From Cellulomonas sp. PhB143 (GTDB taxonomy: Bacteria; Actinomycetota; Actinomycetes; Actinomycetales; Cellulomonadaceae): DNA of 55,315 nucleotides. The stretch's first letter is position 1; the number at the start of each line of letters is the position of its first letter. The position numbers were made by a program, and so were the translations under genes. Below the pieces are notes generated by a model. It was given only the letters and a program-made list of their open reading frames with translations, did no database searches and was not told the origin of the DNA. Positions 11,720-21,108 of this stretch are shown here, one piece after another. The stretch spans positions 1 to 55,315 of the forward strand of contig NZ_RKIJ01000011.1 in the NCBI RefSeq assembly GCF_003752595.1. The letters are read 5' to 3'.

Positions 11720-12211
11720 ATGGACTCCGCCGAGCTGGTCGGTCGCTGGACCGGGACCAACGGGTTCCGCCTCATGCCGGGCGACGAGCTCCGCGAGCTC
11801 CCGGCCGCCGTCGTCGTGACCGCGGCCGCGGGCGGGCACCTGGTCCTCGTCGCCTACGACTGGCAGCACCCGGACGACGGGCCGCAGGACGGCCTGATCG
11901 TCGTCGGCCCGGTCGAGGACCGCGGCGACGGCCCCGACGGCGGCGACGGCGTCCCCCTGACCGCCACGTGGGGCGACTCGTGGCACCAGAAGCCGGCGCC
12001 CATGACGCTGTCCGGCCGGCAGGACGCCGACGGCGGCATCGTCCTCGAGGGCCGGTACGCGGGCGACTGGGGATGGCGGGTGCTGCTCGACGCGGACCCC
12101 GGCGGCGGGCTGCGGCTGCGGATGGACAACGTGGTGCCGGCGGACCAAGCCTCCGGGCGGCTGCTCGCGGGGCCCTACCCGGCGATGGTGCTGCGGGCGC
12201 ACCGGGCCTGA
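11720..12211 (+). CDS. Uncharacterised beta-rich protein
   Basis: 163 aa, soluble, no signal peptide. It starts ELVGRWTGTNGFRLMPGD and has alternating hydrophobic strands, with the conserved-looking GDSWHQKPAPMTLSG and GDWGWRVLLDADPGGGLRL. This suggests a small lipocalin- or DUF1579-like beta barrel of the kind that measures or binds small ligands. I do not recognise the exact family. ATG 11720 stands 6 nt after TAGGGT (leaderless). Monocistronic. Confidence 0.65.
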   Translation: MDSAELVGRWTGTNGFRLMPGDELRELPAAVVVTAAAGGHLVLVAYDWQHPDDGPQDGLIVVGPVEDRGDGPDGGDGVPLTATWGDSWHQKPAPMTLSGRQDADGGIVLEGRYAGDWGWRVLLDADPGGGLRLRMDNVVPADQASGRLLAGPYPAMVLRAHRA

Positions 12212-12262
12212 CCCGCGGTGCCCGCCCCCGCCCGCCGAGCTAGCGCGCCGGCAGAGAGACAC

Positions 12263-12294
12263 CGAAGGCCCGGACCTCGTGGTCCGGGCCTTCG
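12263..12294 (-). terminator. Terminator of tRNA-Gly
   Basis: CGAAGGCCCGGACC and GGTCCGGGCCTTCG form a perfect 14-bp stem with a 4-nt loop. It begins 6 nt past the 3' CCA of the minus-strand tRNA. Clear intrinsic-type terminator, also usable for the convergent gene ending at 12211. Confidence 0.85.
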
Positions 12295-12299
12295 CGTGG

Positions 12300-12373
12300 T
12301 GGAGCGGGTGACGGGAATCGAACCCGCGCTATCAGCTTGGGAAGCTGATGTTCTACCATTGAACTACACCCGC
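12300..12373 (-). tRNA. tRNA-Gly (CCC anticodon)
   Basis: Reading the minus strand: acceptor GCGGGTG pairs with CACCCGC; D-arm GTTC...GAAC; anticodon stem TCAGC/GCTGA with loop TTCCCAA (anticodon CCC); T-arm GCGGG-TTCGATT-CCCGT; discriminator T and an encoded CCA. All canonical cloverleaf positions are present. The tRNA decodes GGG. Confidence 0.95.
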
Positions 12374-12481
12374 GCGGCGCTGCCGGGGCTCGCGTGCGCA
12401 GGCTCCCGGCGTCGTTGCGCGCCCCGATCATAACCAGAACCTCGCCGGAATCCAGAACCGGGTCCGGACACCAGGAGCCTC

Positions 12482-12889
12482 GTGAGCGACCAGCAGCAAC
12501 CGCCGTACGGCCAGGAGCCCCCGCCGCCTTACGGGCAGCAGCCTCCCCAACCCCCGTACGGCGGCCAGCCTCCTTACGGCGGCCACCCGCCATACGGCTC
12601 GCCCCCGCCGCCCTACGGCTACGACCCGACCGCGAAGTCGCGGCTCGCGGCCGGCCTGCTCGGCATCTTCCTCGGCGGCCTCGGCATCCACCGGTTCTAC
12701 CTGGGCTACACGGGTCTCGGGACCACGATGCTTCTGCTGTCCGTCGTCGTCCCGATCGTCACGTTCGGGATCGGGTTCTTCGTGCCGATCGGCGTCGGCA
12801 TCTGGGGCCTGGTCGAGGGCATCCTCTATCTCACGGCCAGGACGGGCACCTACGCGCGCGACGCCCGCGGCCGCCCGCTGCGGGACTGA
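12482..12889 (+). CDS. TM2 domain membrane protein with Pro/Tyr/Gly-rich N-terminus
   Basis: 135 aa. Residues 1-45 are low-complexity PPYG-type repeats. Residues about 52-120 form a TM2 domain: two helices joined by a short turn, with AGLLGIFLGGLGIHRFYLGY carrying the typical G.G.HRFYLG motif. TM2 proteins are small inner-membrane proteins of unknown function. The PPYG-type extension recurs in the DUF4190 protein at 41365-42027, so this organism puts the same tail on different membrane domains. Start GTG 12482. Confidence 0.85.
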   Translation: MSDQQQPPYGQEPPPPYGQQPPQPPYGGQPPYGGHPPYGSPPPPYGYDPTAKSRLAAGLLGIFLGGLGIHRFYLGYTGLGTTMLLLSVVVPIVTFGIGFFVPIGVGIWGLVEGILYLTARTGTYARDARGRPLRD

Positions 12890-12966
12890 CCGGGACGTCG
12901 TCGGGCACGGCCCGCCGGCGCGAGACGCCCGAGCACATCCAGCAGGCGAGCCGCTAGCGTGATCCC

Positions 12967-13542
12967 GTGCTGCTCTCCGACCGCGACATCAGGGCCGAGC
13001 TCGACGCCGGCCGTGTCCAGCTCGACCCCTACGCGCCCGAGATGCTGCAGCCGTCGAGCATCGACGTGCGCCTCGACAAGTACTTCCGGCTGTTCGACAA
13101 CCACAAGTACCCGTTCATCGACCCGAGCGAGGACCAGCCCGAGCTGACCCGCCTCGTCGAGGTCTCCGGCGACGAGCCGTTCATCCTGCACCCGGGCGAG
13201 TTCGTGCTCGGCTCGACCTATGAGGCGGTGACGCTGCCCGACGACGTCGCGGCGCGCCTCGAGGGCAAGTCGTCGCTGGGTCGCCTCGGGCTGCTCACGC
13301 ACTCGACCGCGGGGTTCGTCGACCCCGGCTTCTCGGGCCACGTGACCCTCGAGCTGTCCAACGTCGCGACGCTGCCGATCACGCTGTGGCCGGGCATGAA
13401 GATCGGCCAGATGTGCTTCTTCCGGCTGTCCTCGCCGTCGGAGCACCCGTACGGCTCCAGCGTCTATGGTTCTCGCTACCAGGGACAGCGTGGCCCGACG
13501 GCGTCCCGCTCCTGGCAGAGCTTCCACCGCACCCAGGTGTGA
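12967..13542 (+). CDS. dcd: dCTP deaminase, probably bifunctional dCTP deaminase/dUTPase
   Basis: 191 aa trimeric enzyme of pyrimidine nucleotide metabolism, making dUTP (and, in actinobacterial members, dUMP) from dCTP. Motifs are [18 protein letters not shown] near the N-terminus, [20 protein letters not shown] around residues 100-120, and [12 protein letters not shown] with the catalytic glutamate. Length and the HSTAGF motif match the actinobacterial group. GTG start 12967 is set by TAGCGT (12955-12960) with exactly 6 nt between, a leaderless start. Downstream, 31 bp away, is paralogue B. Confidence 0.95.
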   Translation: MLLSDRDIRAELDAGRVQLDPYAPEMLQPSSIDVRLDKYFRLFDNHKYPFIDPSEDQPELTRLVEVSGDEPFILHPGEFVLGSTYEAVTLPDDVAARLEGKSSLGRLGLLTHSTAGFVDPGFSGHVTLELSNVATLPITLWPGMKIGQMCFFRLSSPSEHPYGSSVYGSRYQGQRGPTASRSWQSFHRTQV

Positions 13543-13573
13543 ACCGCCCCGAGAGACCCCCACGAGACGAGCG

Positions 13574-14644
13574 ATGCCGACCCACCCGAGCGCACTGAAG
13601 CCGCTGCCCCCCGCCGGACCCTCCGGGTACCAGGCGCGACACCTGCTCGCGCTGCCCGACGACGTCCTGGTCGACGAGGTCGAGACCCTCGCCCTGTCCC
13701 GCTTCGCCGGCGCCCGCTGGGACGTCGTGCCCGACGCCGTGGTCCCCGCCTCGCCGGCGCCCGCGGTCGCCGGGCCGGGGGAGCCGGGCGTCCTGCGGAC
13801 CTCACGGCACACGACGCTCACCGGCCCGTACGCGCCCGGCCCCGGCCTGCCGCCCGGCACGGCGATGGTCTTCGACGTCGTCACCCCGCGCGAGCGCGGC
13901 GAGGCGATGTTCCCCGGCGGCGGCGACCGCGACGGGCTGGGGCGCGCCTTCCCCCGCGGCCTGCCGCACCGGGAGGAGGGCCGCGCCCTCGCGTGGCTGG
14001 TCGAGGCGGCCCGCCGGCTCGGCGGCTCCATCGCGGTCGACGTGACCGACGGCGGCGTGCCCGGGGTGGTCCTGACGCCCGACCCGGCGGTCGCGGTCGA
14101 CATGGTCGTCTACTCGGACGTGTGGCTCGACCCCGACGCGGCGCACGCCGTGCTGAGCGAGGTGGACCTGCGGGTGCACCTCGCGATGGACGGCACGGAG
14201 TGGCAGGGCCCGCCGCGCGGCATCGCGGACCTCCCGCTCTACCGCGGCGAGCAGATGGACGCGGCGCAGCGCCGGCGGATCCACGCGGCCGCCGACGAGG
14301 TCGACATCAAGGCGCTCACCAGCGGCGAGCCGCTCGACGGGTTCGGGCTGATGCTCGACCTCGGGGTGGACGGGCTGGTCGCCGTCGAGATCGACGGGAC
14401 CGAGGAGCTCCCGCTGCTGCTGCGCGGCCTGCCGTGGACCGCGGGCGGCGCGGTCTCCTACCGGGTGCACTGGGAGCCGGCCGACCTCGAGGCGTCGCAG
14501 GACGAGTTCCCGTCGCTCGACTTCCGCGTGGCGCGCAAGCGCTCGGCCGAGCTCGTCGCGGCCCTGGCGAAGGCGCTGCACCGTGCCGTGGGAGGCGAGA
14601 TCGCCGACGAGGCGGGGTTTCTGGTGGAGCCCGCCGACCTCTGA
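13574..14644 (+). CDS. Uncharacterised protein, paralogue B
   Basis: 356 aa, soluble, not assigned to a family. It aligns by eye with the protein at 7598-8599 over most of its length: GDRDGLGRAFPRGLPHREEG (about residues 116-135), LAWLVEAARRLGGSIAVDV, VAVDMVVYSDVWLDPDAAHA, YRVHWEPADLEA, and a C-terminal AKALHRAVGGEIADEAGFL. It has an extra middle segment (PLYRGEQMDAAQRRRIHAAA) that the shorter paralogue lacks. ATG 13574 is the first start after dcd. Probably co-transcribed with dcd; the Mrp operon follows after 96 bp. Function unknown. Confidence 0.75.
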   Translation: MPTHPSALKPLPPAGPSGYQARHLLALPDDVLVDEVETLALSRFAGARWDVVPDAVVPASPAPAVAGPGEPGVLRTSRHTTLTGPYAPGPGLPPGTAMVFDVVTPRERGEAMFPGGGDRDGLGRAFPRGLPHREEGRALAWLVEAARRLGGSIAVDVTDGGVPGVVLTPDPAVAVDMVVYSDVWLDPDAAHAVLSEVDLRVHLAMDGTEWQGPPRGIADLPLYRGEQMDAAQRRRIHAAADEVDIKALTSGEPLDGFGLMLDLGVDGLVAVEIDGTEELPLLLRGLPWTAGGAVSYRVHWEPADLEASQDEFPSLDFRVARKRSAELVAALAKALHRAVGGEIADEAGFLVEPADL

Positions 14645-14740
14645 CGCACCCCCGCTCGCGGGCCGCCCGGACGGACCGGCCACCCGCTCGAGCAGGTAGG
14701 ATCGAACCCCTCGCCCACCCGCCCACAGGACGGAGCGGAC

Positions 14741-17700
14741 GTGCTGCTGCTGCTCGTGGCCCACCTCCTCATGGCCCTTGCTGCGCCTGCCCTCGTCTCG
14801 CTGTTCCACCGGCGCGCGTTCTGGGTGATGGCGCTCGCGCCGGCCTCCGCGGCGGTCTACGCGCTGGCGCAGACCTCTCGGGTGATGGACGGCGACTACC
14901 CCGAGCAGACCGTCTCGTGGGTGCCCTCGCTCGGCCTCGAGCTGGCGTTCCGCCTCGACACGCTGTCCTGGTTCATGCTGCTGGTGGTCGGCGGCGTCGG
15001 CGCCCTGGTCCTCGTGTACTGCTCGGCCTACTTCTCCGCGACCGCCGCGGGCCTGCGCCGGTTCGGCGCCGTCCTGACGGCGTTCGCCGGCGCCATGGTC
15101 GGCCTCGTCACCGCCGACGACCTGCTGCTGCTGTTCGTGTTCTGGGAGCTGACGACCGTCTTCTCCTACCTGCTCATCGGCCACTACGCGGACCGCAAGG
15201 CGAGCCGCCGCGCCGCGATGCAGGCGATCGTCGTCACGACCGCCGGCGGGCTCGCGATGCTCGTCGGGCTCGTCGTGCTCGGCGAGGCGGCCGGCACCTA
15301 CCGGCTCTCCGCCGTCGTCGCCGACCCGCCGCACGGGACGGCGGTGACCGTCGCCGTCGTCCTGCTGCTCGTCGGCGCCGCGACCAAGTCCGCCCTGATC
15401 CCGTTCCACTTCTGGCTGCCCGCCGCGATGGCGGCGCCCACGCCGGTGAGCGCCTACCTGCACGCGGCGGCCATGGTCAAGGCCGGCGTGTACCTGGTGG
15501 CCCGCTTCGCGCCCGCGTTCGCGGACCGCACGGAGTGGAAGGTCCTCGTCGTCGTCCTCGGGGTCGGCACGATGCTCGTCGGCGGCTACCGCGCGCTGCG
15601 CCAGCACGACCTCAAGCTCGTGCTCGCCTTCGGCACGGTCAGCCAGCTCGGCCTGATCGTCCTGCTCGTCGGCTACGGCACCCGCGGCGCCGCCCTCGCC
15701 GGGCTCGCGATGCTGGGCGCGCACGCCATGTTCAAGGCGGCGCTGTTCCTCGTCGTCGGGATCGTCGACGCAGCCACCGGCACGCGCGACCTGCGCCGGC
15801 TCACCGGTGTCGGCCGGCGGCTGCCCGCCACCGCGACGGTGGCGGCGCTCGCGACCCTGTCCATGATCGGCTTCCCGCCCTTCGCGGGGTACGTCGCGAA
15901 GGAGGCCGGCCTCGACACGCTCGTGCACGGCGTCGGCGTCGGCGACGGCTGGGCGGACGGCGTCGTGCTCTGGGGCTTCGTGCTCGGCTCGATCCTCACG
16001 GTCGGGTACAGCCTGCGCTTCTGGTGGGGCGCCTTCGCGACCAAGGACCCGCTGGCGACGAGCACCGCGCGCGGCGCCCACGTGCCGGCGAACGCGCACG
16101 TGCCCGCCGCCGGGGACGTCTCCGCGCGGCGGGCGCGCAACGCCTCGCGCGCGGCCGACGCGGACGACCCCGAGGCGCCCGTCGACCCCGCCGACATCCG
16201 CCCGCCGTCGATCCTGCTGGTCGGTCCGCCGGCGGTCCTGGCGCTGCTGGGCCTGGCCGCCGGGCTCTTCCCGCACGTGGGCGAGGCGGTCCTCGGCCCC
16301 TACGCCGACACCTACCCGGACGGCGAGCCGGGCCACCTGACGCTGTGGGCCGGGTTCGGCGCCCCCGTCGCGCTGACGCTCCTCGTGTACGCCGCGGGGA
16401 TCCTGCTGTTCCGCCAGCGCGGCTGGGTCGAGCGGTTCCAGGCCTCGATGTGGGACGCACCCGAGGCGGACCGCGTGTACCGGCGCACGATGCGGCGCCT
16501 CGACGAGCTCGCGGCCGACGTCACGGCGGCCACCCAGCGCGGCTCCCTCCCGTTCTACCTCGGCGCGATCCTCGTCGTCCTCGTGGCCGGGCCGGGGATC
16601 GCGGGCCTCGCGGGCTGGTCCGGGGAGCTGCGCGTCAAGGCGTGGGACCGGCCGGCCCAGGCCGTCGTGGTCGTCGCGATCGCGGTCGCGACGATCCTCG
16701 CGACGCGCGCCCGCCGGCGCCTGAAGGCCGTGCTCCTCGTCGGCGCCGCCGGCTACGGCAACGCCGCGCTGTTCCTCCTGCACGGCGCGCCGGACCTCGC
16801 GATGACCCAGGTGCTCGTCGAGACGATCACCCTGGCGGTGATGGTGCTGGTGCTGCGGCGCCTGCCCCCGTACTTCTCCGACCGCCCGCTCGCCCGGAGC
16901 CGCTGGCTGCGGCTCGGGGTCGGGCTCGCCGTCGGGATCGTGATGATGGCGTTCGCCGTCGTCGCCCCGCTCGCGCGCGTGGCCACGCCGGTCTCGGTCG
17001 ACTTCCCCGCCGAGGCCAAGGAGTTCGGCGGCGGGAGCAACGTCGTCAACGTGACCCTGGTCGACATCCGCGCCTGGGACACCGTGGGCGAGATCTCCGT
17101 GCTGCTCGTCGCGGCGACCGGCGTCGCGTCGCTGGTCTTCCTGCGCCGGCGCAGCGGCGAGATCCCGCGGGCGCAGGCGACCGGGGACCTGAGCGCGCAG
17201 GAGACGGTGTGGGGCGACGTCCCGGACCGGGGCGGCGCCCTGCGCACCCGGGGCCTGCCCGACGGCGCGGACGCGCCCCGGATGCGCCCCTGGCTGCGCG
17301 CCGAGCAGACCCTGGCGCCGCAGCGGCGGTCGGTGATCTTCGAGGTCGTGACCCGGCTCGTCTTCCACTCGATGGTCGTGTTCGCGCTCTTCCTGCTGTT
17401 CTCGGGCCACAACGCCCCGGGCGGCGGGTTCGCCGCGGGCCTGCTCGTCGGCATCGCGCTCCTCGTGCGCTACCTCGCGGGCGGCCGGTACGAGCTCGGC
17501 GAGGCAGCGCCGGTGAACCCCGGCCTCCTGCTCGGCACCGGGCTGTTCCTCTCCGCCGGCGTCGGCCTGCTGGCGCTCCTCGCCGGCGGGCAGGTGCTGC
17601 AGAGCGTCATCCTCGACTGGTACCTGCCGGTCCTCGGCCACGTGCACCTCGTCACGTCGCTCTTCTTCGACATCGGGGTGTTCCTGCTGGTGGTCGGTCT

Positions 17701-17836
17701 CGTCCTGGACATCCTCCGCTCGCTCGGGGGCGAGATCGACCGCCAGGGCGAGCTCGCGCCCGAGGACCTCGACCGCGGCCCGGAGAACGAGCTCGAGCTG
17801 CTCGGCCCGCACCGGACCGGGGGCGGTCGCGCATGA
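14741..17836 (+). CDS. mrpA: Mrp Na+/H+ antiporter subunit A fused to subunit B
   Basis: 1031 aa polytopic membrane protein, the large proton-conducting subunit of the multisubunit Mrp/Mnh cation/proton antiporter. It is homologous to complex I NuoL, with a membrane-embedded lysine region ATKSALIPFHFWLPAAMAAP. The C-terminal part (from about residue 865: RLVFHSMVVFALFLLFSGHN, PGGGFAAGLLVGIALLVRYL) is the MnhB domain. A and B are thus one polypeptide, which explains why no separate mrpB follows. GTG 14741 is preceded by GGAG; a TAGGAT hexamer lies at 14697-14702. First gene of a tightly overlapping operon. Confidence 0.93.
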   Translation: MLLLLVAHLLMALAAPALVSLFHRRAFWVMALAPASAAVYALAQTSRVMDGDYPEQTVSWVPSLGLELAFRLDTLSWFMLLVVGGVGALVLVYCSAYFSATAAGLRRFGAVLTAFAGAMVGLVTADDLLLLFVFWELTTVFSYLLIGHYADRKASRRAAMQAIVVTTAGGLAMLVGLVVLGEAAGTYRLSAVVADPPHGTAVTVAVVLLLVGAATKSALIPFHFWLPAAMAAPTPVSAYLHAAAMVKAGVYLVARFAPAFADRTEWKVLVVVLGVGTMLVGGYRALRQHDLKLVLAFGTVSQLGLIVLLVGYGTRGAALAGLAMLGAHAMFKAALFLVVGIVDAATGTRDLRRLTGVGRRLPATATVAALATLSMIGFPPFAGYVAKEAGLDTLVHGVGVGDGWADGVVLWGFVLGSILTVGYSLRFWWGAFATKDPLATSTARGAHVPANAHVPAAGDVSARRARNASRAADADDPEAPVDPADIRPPSILLVGPPAVLALLGLAAGLFPHVGEAVLGPYADTYPDGEPGHLTLWAGFGAPVALTLLVYAAGILLFRQRGWVERFQASMWDAPEADRVYRRTMRRLDELAADVTAATQRGSLPFYLGAILVVLVAGPGIAGLAGWSGELRVKAWDRPAQAVVVVAIAVATILATRARRRLKAVLLVGAAGYGNAALFLLHGAPDLAMTQVLVETITLAVMVLVLRRLPPYFSDRPLARSRWLRLGVGLAVGIVMMAFAVVAPLARVATPVSVDFPAEAKEFGGGSNVVNVTLVDIRAWDTVGEISVLLVAATGVASLVFLRRRSGEIPRAQATGDLSAQETVWGDVPDRGGALRTRGLPDGADAPRMRPWLRAEQTLAPQRRSVIFEVVTRLVFHSMVVFALFLLFSGHNAPGGGFAAGLLVGIALLVRYLAGGRYELGEAAPVNPGLLLGTGLFLSAGVGLLALLAGGQVLQSVILDWYLPVLGHVHLVTSLFFDIGVFLLVVGLVLDILRSLGGEIDRQGELAPEDLDRGPENELELLGPHRTGGGRA

Positions 17837-18393
17837 GCGGGTACCTGCTCGCGGCCGGGGGCGACCCCGCGACGCCGGACGCGGGCCTGAGCATGACGCC
17901 GAGCCTCGCGCTCGTGCTCGCGATCGGCGTCCTGTTCACCACCGGCGTCTACCTGCTGCTCGAGCGGAGCCTGACCCGCGTGCTGATCGGGTTCATCCTC
18001 ATCGGCAACGGGGCGAACCTCCTGCTGCTCGTCGCGGGCGGCCGCGCGGGCGGCGCCCCGATCGTCGGCATCACGCCGGTCGAGCAGATGAGCGACCCGC
18101 TCGTGCAGGCGATGGTGCTCACCGCCATCGTCATCACGCTCGGTCTCACGGCGTTCGTGCTCTCCATGGCCTACCGGTCCTGGCAGCTGCACGGGCACGA
18201 CGAGGTGCAGGACGACCTCGAGGACCGCCGCATCGCGCGGATCGCCGCCGCCAACCAGCCCAGCTACGAGGACACCGACACCGAGGAGTCCGGCTCCCTG
18301 GACACCGAGGCGCCGACCGTCCGCGACGAGACGAGCACGCTCGGGCGCGACGACCGCCGACGGCGCCACCCGGACGGGGGGAGGGACGAGTGA
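17833..18393 (+). CDS. mrpC: Mrp antiporter subunit C
   Basis: 186 aa. Three hydrophobic helices in residues about 25-115 give the NuoK-like subunit C core (GVYLLLERSLTRVLIGFILI, then DPLVQAMVLTAIVITLGLTA). The last 65 residues form a charged cytoplasmic tail rich in Asp/Glu/Arg, longer than in most homologues. ATG overlaps the mrpA stop by 4 nt (ATGA). Confidence 0.92.
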   Translation: MSGYLLAAGGDPATPDAGLSMTPSLALVLAIGVLFTTGVYLLLERSLTRVLIGFILIGNGANLLLLVAGGRAGGAPIVGITPVEQMSDPLVQAMVLTAIVITLGLTAFVLSMAYRSWQLHGHDEVQDDLEDRRIARIAAANQPSYEDTDTEESGSLDTEAPTVRDETSTLGRDDRRRRHPDGGRDE

Positions 18394-20045
18394 GCTACTC
18401 CCTGCACACCCTCGTCCCGCTGCCGGTGATGCTGCCGCTGTTCGCGGCGGGCCTGACGCTCGCGCTCTGGCGCTTCCCCCGCGCCCAGCGCGTGATCACC
18501 GTGGTGACCCTCTCGCTCATGGTGGCCGCCGCCGTCGGGCTGCTGGTGGGCGCCGACGGGGACCCGCTCGTGGTGAACGTCGGCGACTGGTCCGCGCCCG
18601 TCGGGATCGACCTGGTCGCCGACCGGCTCTCCGCGCTGATGCTCGTCGTGTCCTCGGTGATGCTGCTGCTCGTCCTGCTGTACTCGCTGGGGCAGGGGGT
18701 CAGCGACGACGCGGCCGACGACGAGGCGACGCCCGTCTCGATCTACCACCCGACGTACCTCGTGCTGGCCGCGGGGGTCTCCAACGCGTTCCTCTCGGGC
18801 GACCTGTTCAACCTCTACGTGGGCTTCGAGGTCCTCCTCGCCGCGAGCTACGTGCTGCTGACCCTGGGCGGTACGGGCGAGCGGATCCGCGCCGGGGCGA
18901 TCTACGTCGTCGTCGCCCTGCTCTCCTCGGTCGTGTTCCTCGTCGCGATCGCGCTGACCTACGGGGCCACCGGGACGGTCAACCTTGCCCAGCTCGCCGA
19001 GCGCATGCCCGACGTCGACCCGAACGTCCGGCTGATCATCGAGCTGCTGCTCCTGCTGGCGTTCGGCATCAAGGCCGCGATCTTCCCGCTGTCCGCGTGG
19101 CTGCCGGACTCCTACCCGACGGCGCCGGCGCCCGTCACGGCCGTGTTCGCGGGGCTGCTGACGAAGGTCGGCGTCTACGCGATCATCCGCACCGAGACCC
19201 TGCTGTTCCCCGACGGGCGGGTCGACGACGTCCTGATGGTCCTGGCGCTGCTCACCATGGTCGTGGGGATCCTCGGCGCCGTGGCCCAGGACGACATCAA
19301 GCGTCTGCTGTCGTTCACGCTCGTCAGCCACATCGGCTACATGGTGTTCGGCATCTCGCTCGCGAGCGAGGCCGGCATGGCGGCCGCGATCTTCTACGTC
19401 GTGCACCACATCACCGTCCAGACGACCCTGTTCCTCGTCGTCGGCCTCGTCGAGCGGCGCGGCGGGTCGACGTCGCTGGACCGGCTCGGGGGGCTCGCCC
19501 GGGTGGCGCCCGGGCTGGCCGTCCTCTTCTTCGTCCCCGCGATGAACCTCGCCGGGATCCCGCCGCTGTCGGGGTTCCTCGGCAAGGTCGGCCTCATCGA
19601 GGAGGGGGCCCGCCAGGGCACGCCGCTCGTGTGGGTGCTGGTGGTCGGCAGCGTCGTCACGTCGCTGCTGACGCTCTACGCGCTGGTCAAGACGTGGAAC
19701 AAGGCGTTCTGGCAGACGGCGCCGGCGCACCTGCCGGAGGCCCGCCTCCCCGCCGCGATGGTCGGGCCCGCGGCCGCGCTCGTCGCGCTCGGTCTCGGGA
19801 TCACCGTGTTCGCCGGGCCGCTGTACGCGTACGCGGAGCGGGCGGCGGCCACCCTCATGGACGGGCACACCTACGTCGAGGCGGTCTTCCCGGACGGCGC
19901 CGCCCGCGGGCAGGGCGAGTCCGACAAGGGCGTCAAGCGCGACGCCCGGATCGACCCCGACGACGTCGTGCGGTCGCCGACGCCGGAAGCCCTCCCGACG
20001 GGCGCGCCCCCGACGGGCGCGCCCCCGACGGGCGGTGCCTCGTGA
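18390..20045 (+). CDS. mrpD: Mrp antiporter subunit D
   Basis: 551 aa, about 14 membrane helices, homologous to NuoM/N antiporter-like subunits. Proton-channel signatures include YVGFEVLLAASYVLLTLG and the lysine-bearing FGIKAAIFPLSAWLPDSYPT. The C-terminus ends in a short tandem PTGAP repeat encoded by a 15-bp DNA repeat near 19996-20036. GTG overlaps the mrpC stop (GTGA). With subunit A it forms the ion-translocating part of the complex. Confidence 0.93.
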   Translation: MSYSLHTLVPLPVMLPLFAAGLTLALWRFPRAQRVITVVTLSLMVAAAVGLLVGADGDPLVVNVGDWSAPVGIDLVADRLSALMLVVSSVMLLLVLLYSLGQGVSDDAADDEATPVSIYHPTYLVLAAGVSNAFLSGDLFNLYVGFEVLLAASYVLLTLGGTGERIRAGAIYVVVALLSSVVFLVAIALTYGATGTVNLAQLAERMPDVDPNVRLIIELLLLLAFGIKAAIFPLSAWLPDSYPTAPAPVTAVFAGLLTKVGVYAIIRTETLLFPDGRVDDVLMVLALLTMVVGILGAVAQDDIKRLLSFTLVSHIGYMVFGISLASEAGMAAAIFYVVHHITVQTTLFLVVGLVERRGGSTSLDRLGGLARVAPGLAVLFFVPAMNLAGIPPLSGFLGKVGLIEEGARQGTPLVWVLVVGSVVTSLLTLYALVKTWNKAFWQTAPAHLPEARLPAAMVGPAAALVALGLGITVFAGPLYAYAERAAATLMDGHTYVEAVFPDGAARGQGESDKGVKRDARIDPDDVVRSPTPEALPTGAPPTGAPPTGGAS

Positions 20046-20707
20046 GCCGGGGGTACTGGCGCCGGTGGCGCGGGCGGCTGCGCACGCAGTGGCACGCCGC
20101 GCTCTGGCTCGCGCTCGTGTGGGTGCTGCTCTGGGGCACCCTGGCGTGGGGCACCGTGCTCGTCGGCGTGCTCCTGGGGCTCGCGGTCGTCTCCTTCGCC
20201 GCGCTCCCCTCCATCGACTACCAGGGCACGTTCCGCCCCGTGGCGTTCTGCCGCCTGTTCGGCCGGTTCGTCGTCGACCTCGTGGTGGCGTCCGCCCAGG
20301 TGGCCGTCCAGGCGCTGCGCCTGCGGTGGGTGCCGCACGGCGCCGTCGTGCGCGTGCCGATGCGCGACGCGGGCGACCTCTACCTGACGATCGCCTCCAT
20401 CCTCACCTCGCTCGTGCCGGGCACCGTGATCGTGGAGGCGCACCGCCTGACGGGCGTGCTGTACGTGCACGTGCTCGACCTCGAGTCCGCGGGCGGGCCG
20501 GACGAGGTGCGGCGTCACATCCACGAGCTCGAGGCCCGGGTGCTGCGCGCCTTCGCCTCCGAGCGCGAGCTCGCCCGGGCGGGGCTCGGCCCGGCGGGGC
20601 TCGCCGGGGCGGGCGACGAGGCCCGCGCCGCGACGTCCTGCGACACCCCCGAGGACCCGCACGGCCCCCAGGACCCCCAGGACCCGACCGACGGGAGGGC
20701 ACGATGA
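20042..20707 (+). CDS. mrpE: Mrp antiporter subunit E
   Basis: 221 aa. Two or three N-terminal helices (HAALWLALVWVLLWGTLAWG, GVLLGLAVVSFAALP) precede a soluble domain with TIASILTSLVPGTVIVE and YVHVLDLES, typical of MrpE. The Pro/Asp-rich C-terminal tail is variable. GTG start overlaps the mrpD stop (GTGA). Confidence 0.9.
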   Translation: MSRGYWRRWRGRLRTQWHAALWLALVWVLLWGTLAWGTVLVGVLLGLAVVSFAALPSIDYQGTFRPVAFCRLFGRFVVDLVVASAQVAVQALRLRWVPHGAVVRVPMRDAGDLYLTIASILTSLVPGTVIVEAHRLTGVLYVHVLDLESAGGPDEVRRHIHELEARVLRAFASERELARAGLGPAGLAGAGDEARAATSCDTPEDPHGPQDPQDPTDGRAR

Positions 20708-21108
20708 CCGTCGTCGCCATCGTCTGCGCCGCGTTCGTCGCGGCGGGCTCCGTGCTCGCGATCGTGCGCATCGAGCGCGGCCCCTCGATGCTCGACCGCA
20801 CCATCGGGCTCGACGTGTTCACCGCGACGCTCGTCGGCGCGATCGCGATCGAGGCGGCGTTCTCGCGCCGCACCGAGACCATCCCGATCCTCGTGGTGCT
20901 CTCCCTCGTCGGGTTCGTCGGGTCCGTGCTCATCTCGCGGTTCGCGTCCGTCGAGCCGGAGGGCGAGGGTCGCATCCGCACGGCGGAGGAGATCGCCGTC
21001 GAGGACGCCGAGCGCCTCGAGGAGCTCGAGCGCCAGCGCGAGGCCGAGCGTGCGGCCGCGATCGACCCCGACCACCACGGCGGCACGGCCGAGGGCGAGG
21101 TGCGCTGA
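20704..21108 (+). CDS. mrpF: Mrp antiporter subunit F
   Basis: 134 aa. Three helices in the first 85 residues with the family motif ERGPSMLDRTIGLDVFTATL, then an acidic coiled-coil-like tail (EEIAVEDAERLEELERQREA) longer than in most MrpF proteins. ATG overlaps the mrpE stop by 4 nt. Confidence 0.9.
   Translation: MTVVAIVCAAFVAAGSVLAIVRIERGPSMLDRTIGLDVFTATLVGAIAIEAAFSRRTETIPILVVLSLVGFVGSVLISRFASVEPEGEGRIRTAEEIAVEDAERLEELERQREAERAAAIDPDHHGGTAEGEVR

Noticed and set aside
13802-17812. Very long minus-strand open frame opposite paralogue B and mrpA
   Set aside because: Same shadow composition; the plus strand encodes recognisable membrane antiporter subunits with the expected overlaps.
19996-20036. 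15-bp tandem repeat at the end of mrpD as a regulatory element
   Set aside because: It stays in frame, encodes PTGAP units in a variable tail, and is explained by coding slippage.
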